Origin: Alkalimonas sp.
GTDB taxonomy: Bacteria > Pseudomonadota > Gammaproteobacteria > Enterobacterales > Alteromonadaceae
Assembly (NCBI GenBank): GCA_007117525.1
Contig: SKGJ01000038.1
Location: forward strand, 1 to 5,312
DNA: 5,312 nucleotides
Direction: 5' to 3'
Shown: piece by piece, positions 4,656 to 5,312 of the stretch
Position numbering within the stretch: the first letter of the stretch is position 1
How the letters are laid out: each line of letters opens with the position of its first letter
The notes under the pieces: generated by a model
Seen by the model: the letters and a program-made list of their open reading frames with translations, nothing else
Database searches by the model: none
What the model was told of the DNA's origin: nothing
Translations under genes and position numbers: made by a program

Positions 4656-5312
4656 ATGCAGGCTTTGCCCCGGAAAACAGCCGATAAAAGTTGTCGGTGG
4701 TTTGGGCGGCAAGCTGCTCCAGCGAAACCCCTTTCAGCTCAGCAATCGCCTCAGCTACATGCGCCACATAAGCCGGCTGATTGGTCTTGCCTCGTTGAGG
4801 CACCGGCGCCAGATAAGGTGAGTCGGTTTCAATCAGCAGAGCATCCAGTGGCAGTTTTTTCACCACTTCGCGCAGCTCCACCGCGTTTTTAAAGGTCATG
4901 ATGCCGGAAATGGAAATGTAAAACCCCATATCCAGTGCTGCTTTGGCCATTTCCCAGCTCTCGGTGAAACAGTGCAAGACACCACCAGCATGGCTGGCCT
5001 GGCCAGCACGCATCAGCGCCAAGGTATCGGCCCGGGCATCACGGGTATGAATAATCAAAGGTTTACGTAACTGACAGGCCACATCGATATGCTGCGCAAA
5101 AGCCTCTTGCTGCACTGCTTTGCTATCTGCGGCGTAATAAAAATCGAGCCCGGTCTCACCAACAGCAACCACCTCGGGAGCCTGACACAAACGCAACAAC
5201 AGCTCTGCATCCAAGGCTGCGGTTTGATGGAGCGGATGTTCACCGCAGGATACCGAAACCATCGGATAAGGTGCCACCAGTTCCGCCATAGCCGGAAACT
5301 CTGCCAGACTAA
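4654..5312 (-). CDS. ycfH: YcfH-type TatD-family metal-dependent hydrolase (N-terminus missing)
   Basis: This is the C-terminal part of a TatD-family TIM-barrel hydrolase. The frame stays open to the window edge; seven codons are visible before the in-frame Met at 5289, which is not the true start. The family runs about 260 residues and begins with a D-S-H-x-H metal motif, so roughly the first 40-50 residues lie outside. Counting from the Met at 5289, the remaining metal and active-site residues are present: Glu45 in GETGLD, His81 in [12 protein letters not shown], His106 in GGVLHCFTE and Asp156 in [11 protein letters not shown]. These segments, plus GFYISISGI and TTDNFYRLF, match E. coli YcfH closely. 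Family members act as Mg/Mn-dependent 3'-5' DNases or D-amino-acyl hydrolases; which applies here is unknown. In E. coli the gene follows holB. The stop lies within the T run of the opposing terminator. Confidence 0.93.
   Translation of the reverse strand, partial: SLAEFPAMAELVAPYPMVSVSCGEHPLHQTAALDAELLLRLCQAPEVVAVGETGLDFYYAADSKAVQQEAFAQHIDVACQLRKPLIIHTRDARADTLALMRAGQASHAGGVLHCFTESWEMAKAALDMGFYISISGIMTFKNAVELREVVKKLPLDALLIETDSPYLAPVPQRGKTNQPAYVAHVAEAIAELKGVSLEQLAAQTTDNFYRLFSGAKPA

Noticed and set aside
4503..4712. Minus-strand 69-codon ORF.
   Set aside because: It overlaps the hydrolase 3' end in another frame, has no clear ribosome site and runs through the hairpin region.

Overview
The window looks like chromosomal DNA of a gammaproteobacterium with mid-range GC. 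The best support is the TatD-family protein at the right edge, which reads almost residue for residue like E. coli YcfH, and the MFS transporter, which carries YcaD-type motifs. The overall style suggests an Alteromonadales-like marine or aquatic lineage (Rheinheimera/Shewanella type), but that is a guess. I see no insertion sequence, CRISPR array, tRNA or rRNA.

Layout. Bases 1-78 read as the last codons of an unidentified + strand gene. A YcaD-like MFS transporter with a long acidic C-terminal tail follows (101-1651 +). It converges on, and overlaps by 4 bases, a minus-strand pair: a PIG3-type quinone oxidoreductase (3150-4202 -) and, 17 bases downstream of it, a 494-residue protein (1648-3132 -) that I read as a degenerate, catalytically dead HD-GYP protein. 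The right edge holds the C-terminal part of a YcfH-type TatD metal-dependent hydrolase (4654-5312 -, N-terminus outside the window).

The most interesting part is the 451-base gap between the oxidoreductase and the hydrolase (4203-4653). It holds no convincing protein gene but is full of structure. A strong intrinsic terminator points along the + strand, although no + strand gene lies upstream of it. Three more hairpins precede it, two with C-rich UCCC loops. There are also short tandem repeats with GGA motifs, and a 9-bp inverted repeat flanking an extremely AT-rich core that may hold divergent promoters. The simplest reading is an unannotated + strand small RNA transcribed divergently from the oxidoreductase operon and ending at the 3' end of the hydrolase gene.

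The protein genes show no obvious common pathway: export of small molecules (MFS), quinone or carbonyl reduction (PIG3-like), a probable regulatory or scaffold protein (HD-GYP-like), and nuclease or deacylase-type housekeeping (YcfH). Only the oxidoreductase and the HD-GYP-like gene are likely to be co-transcribed.
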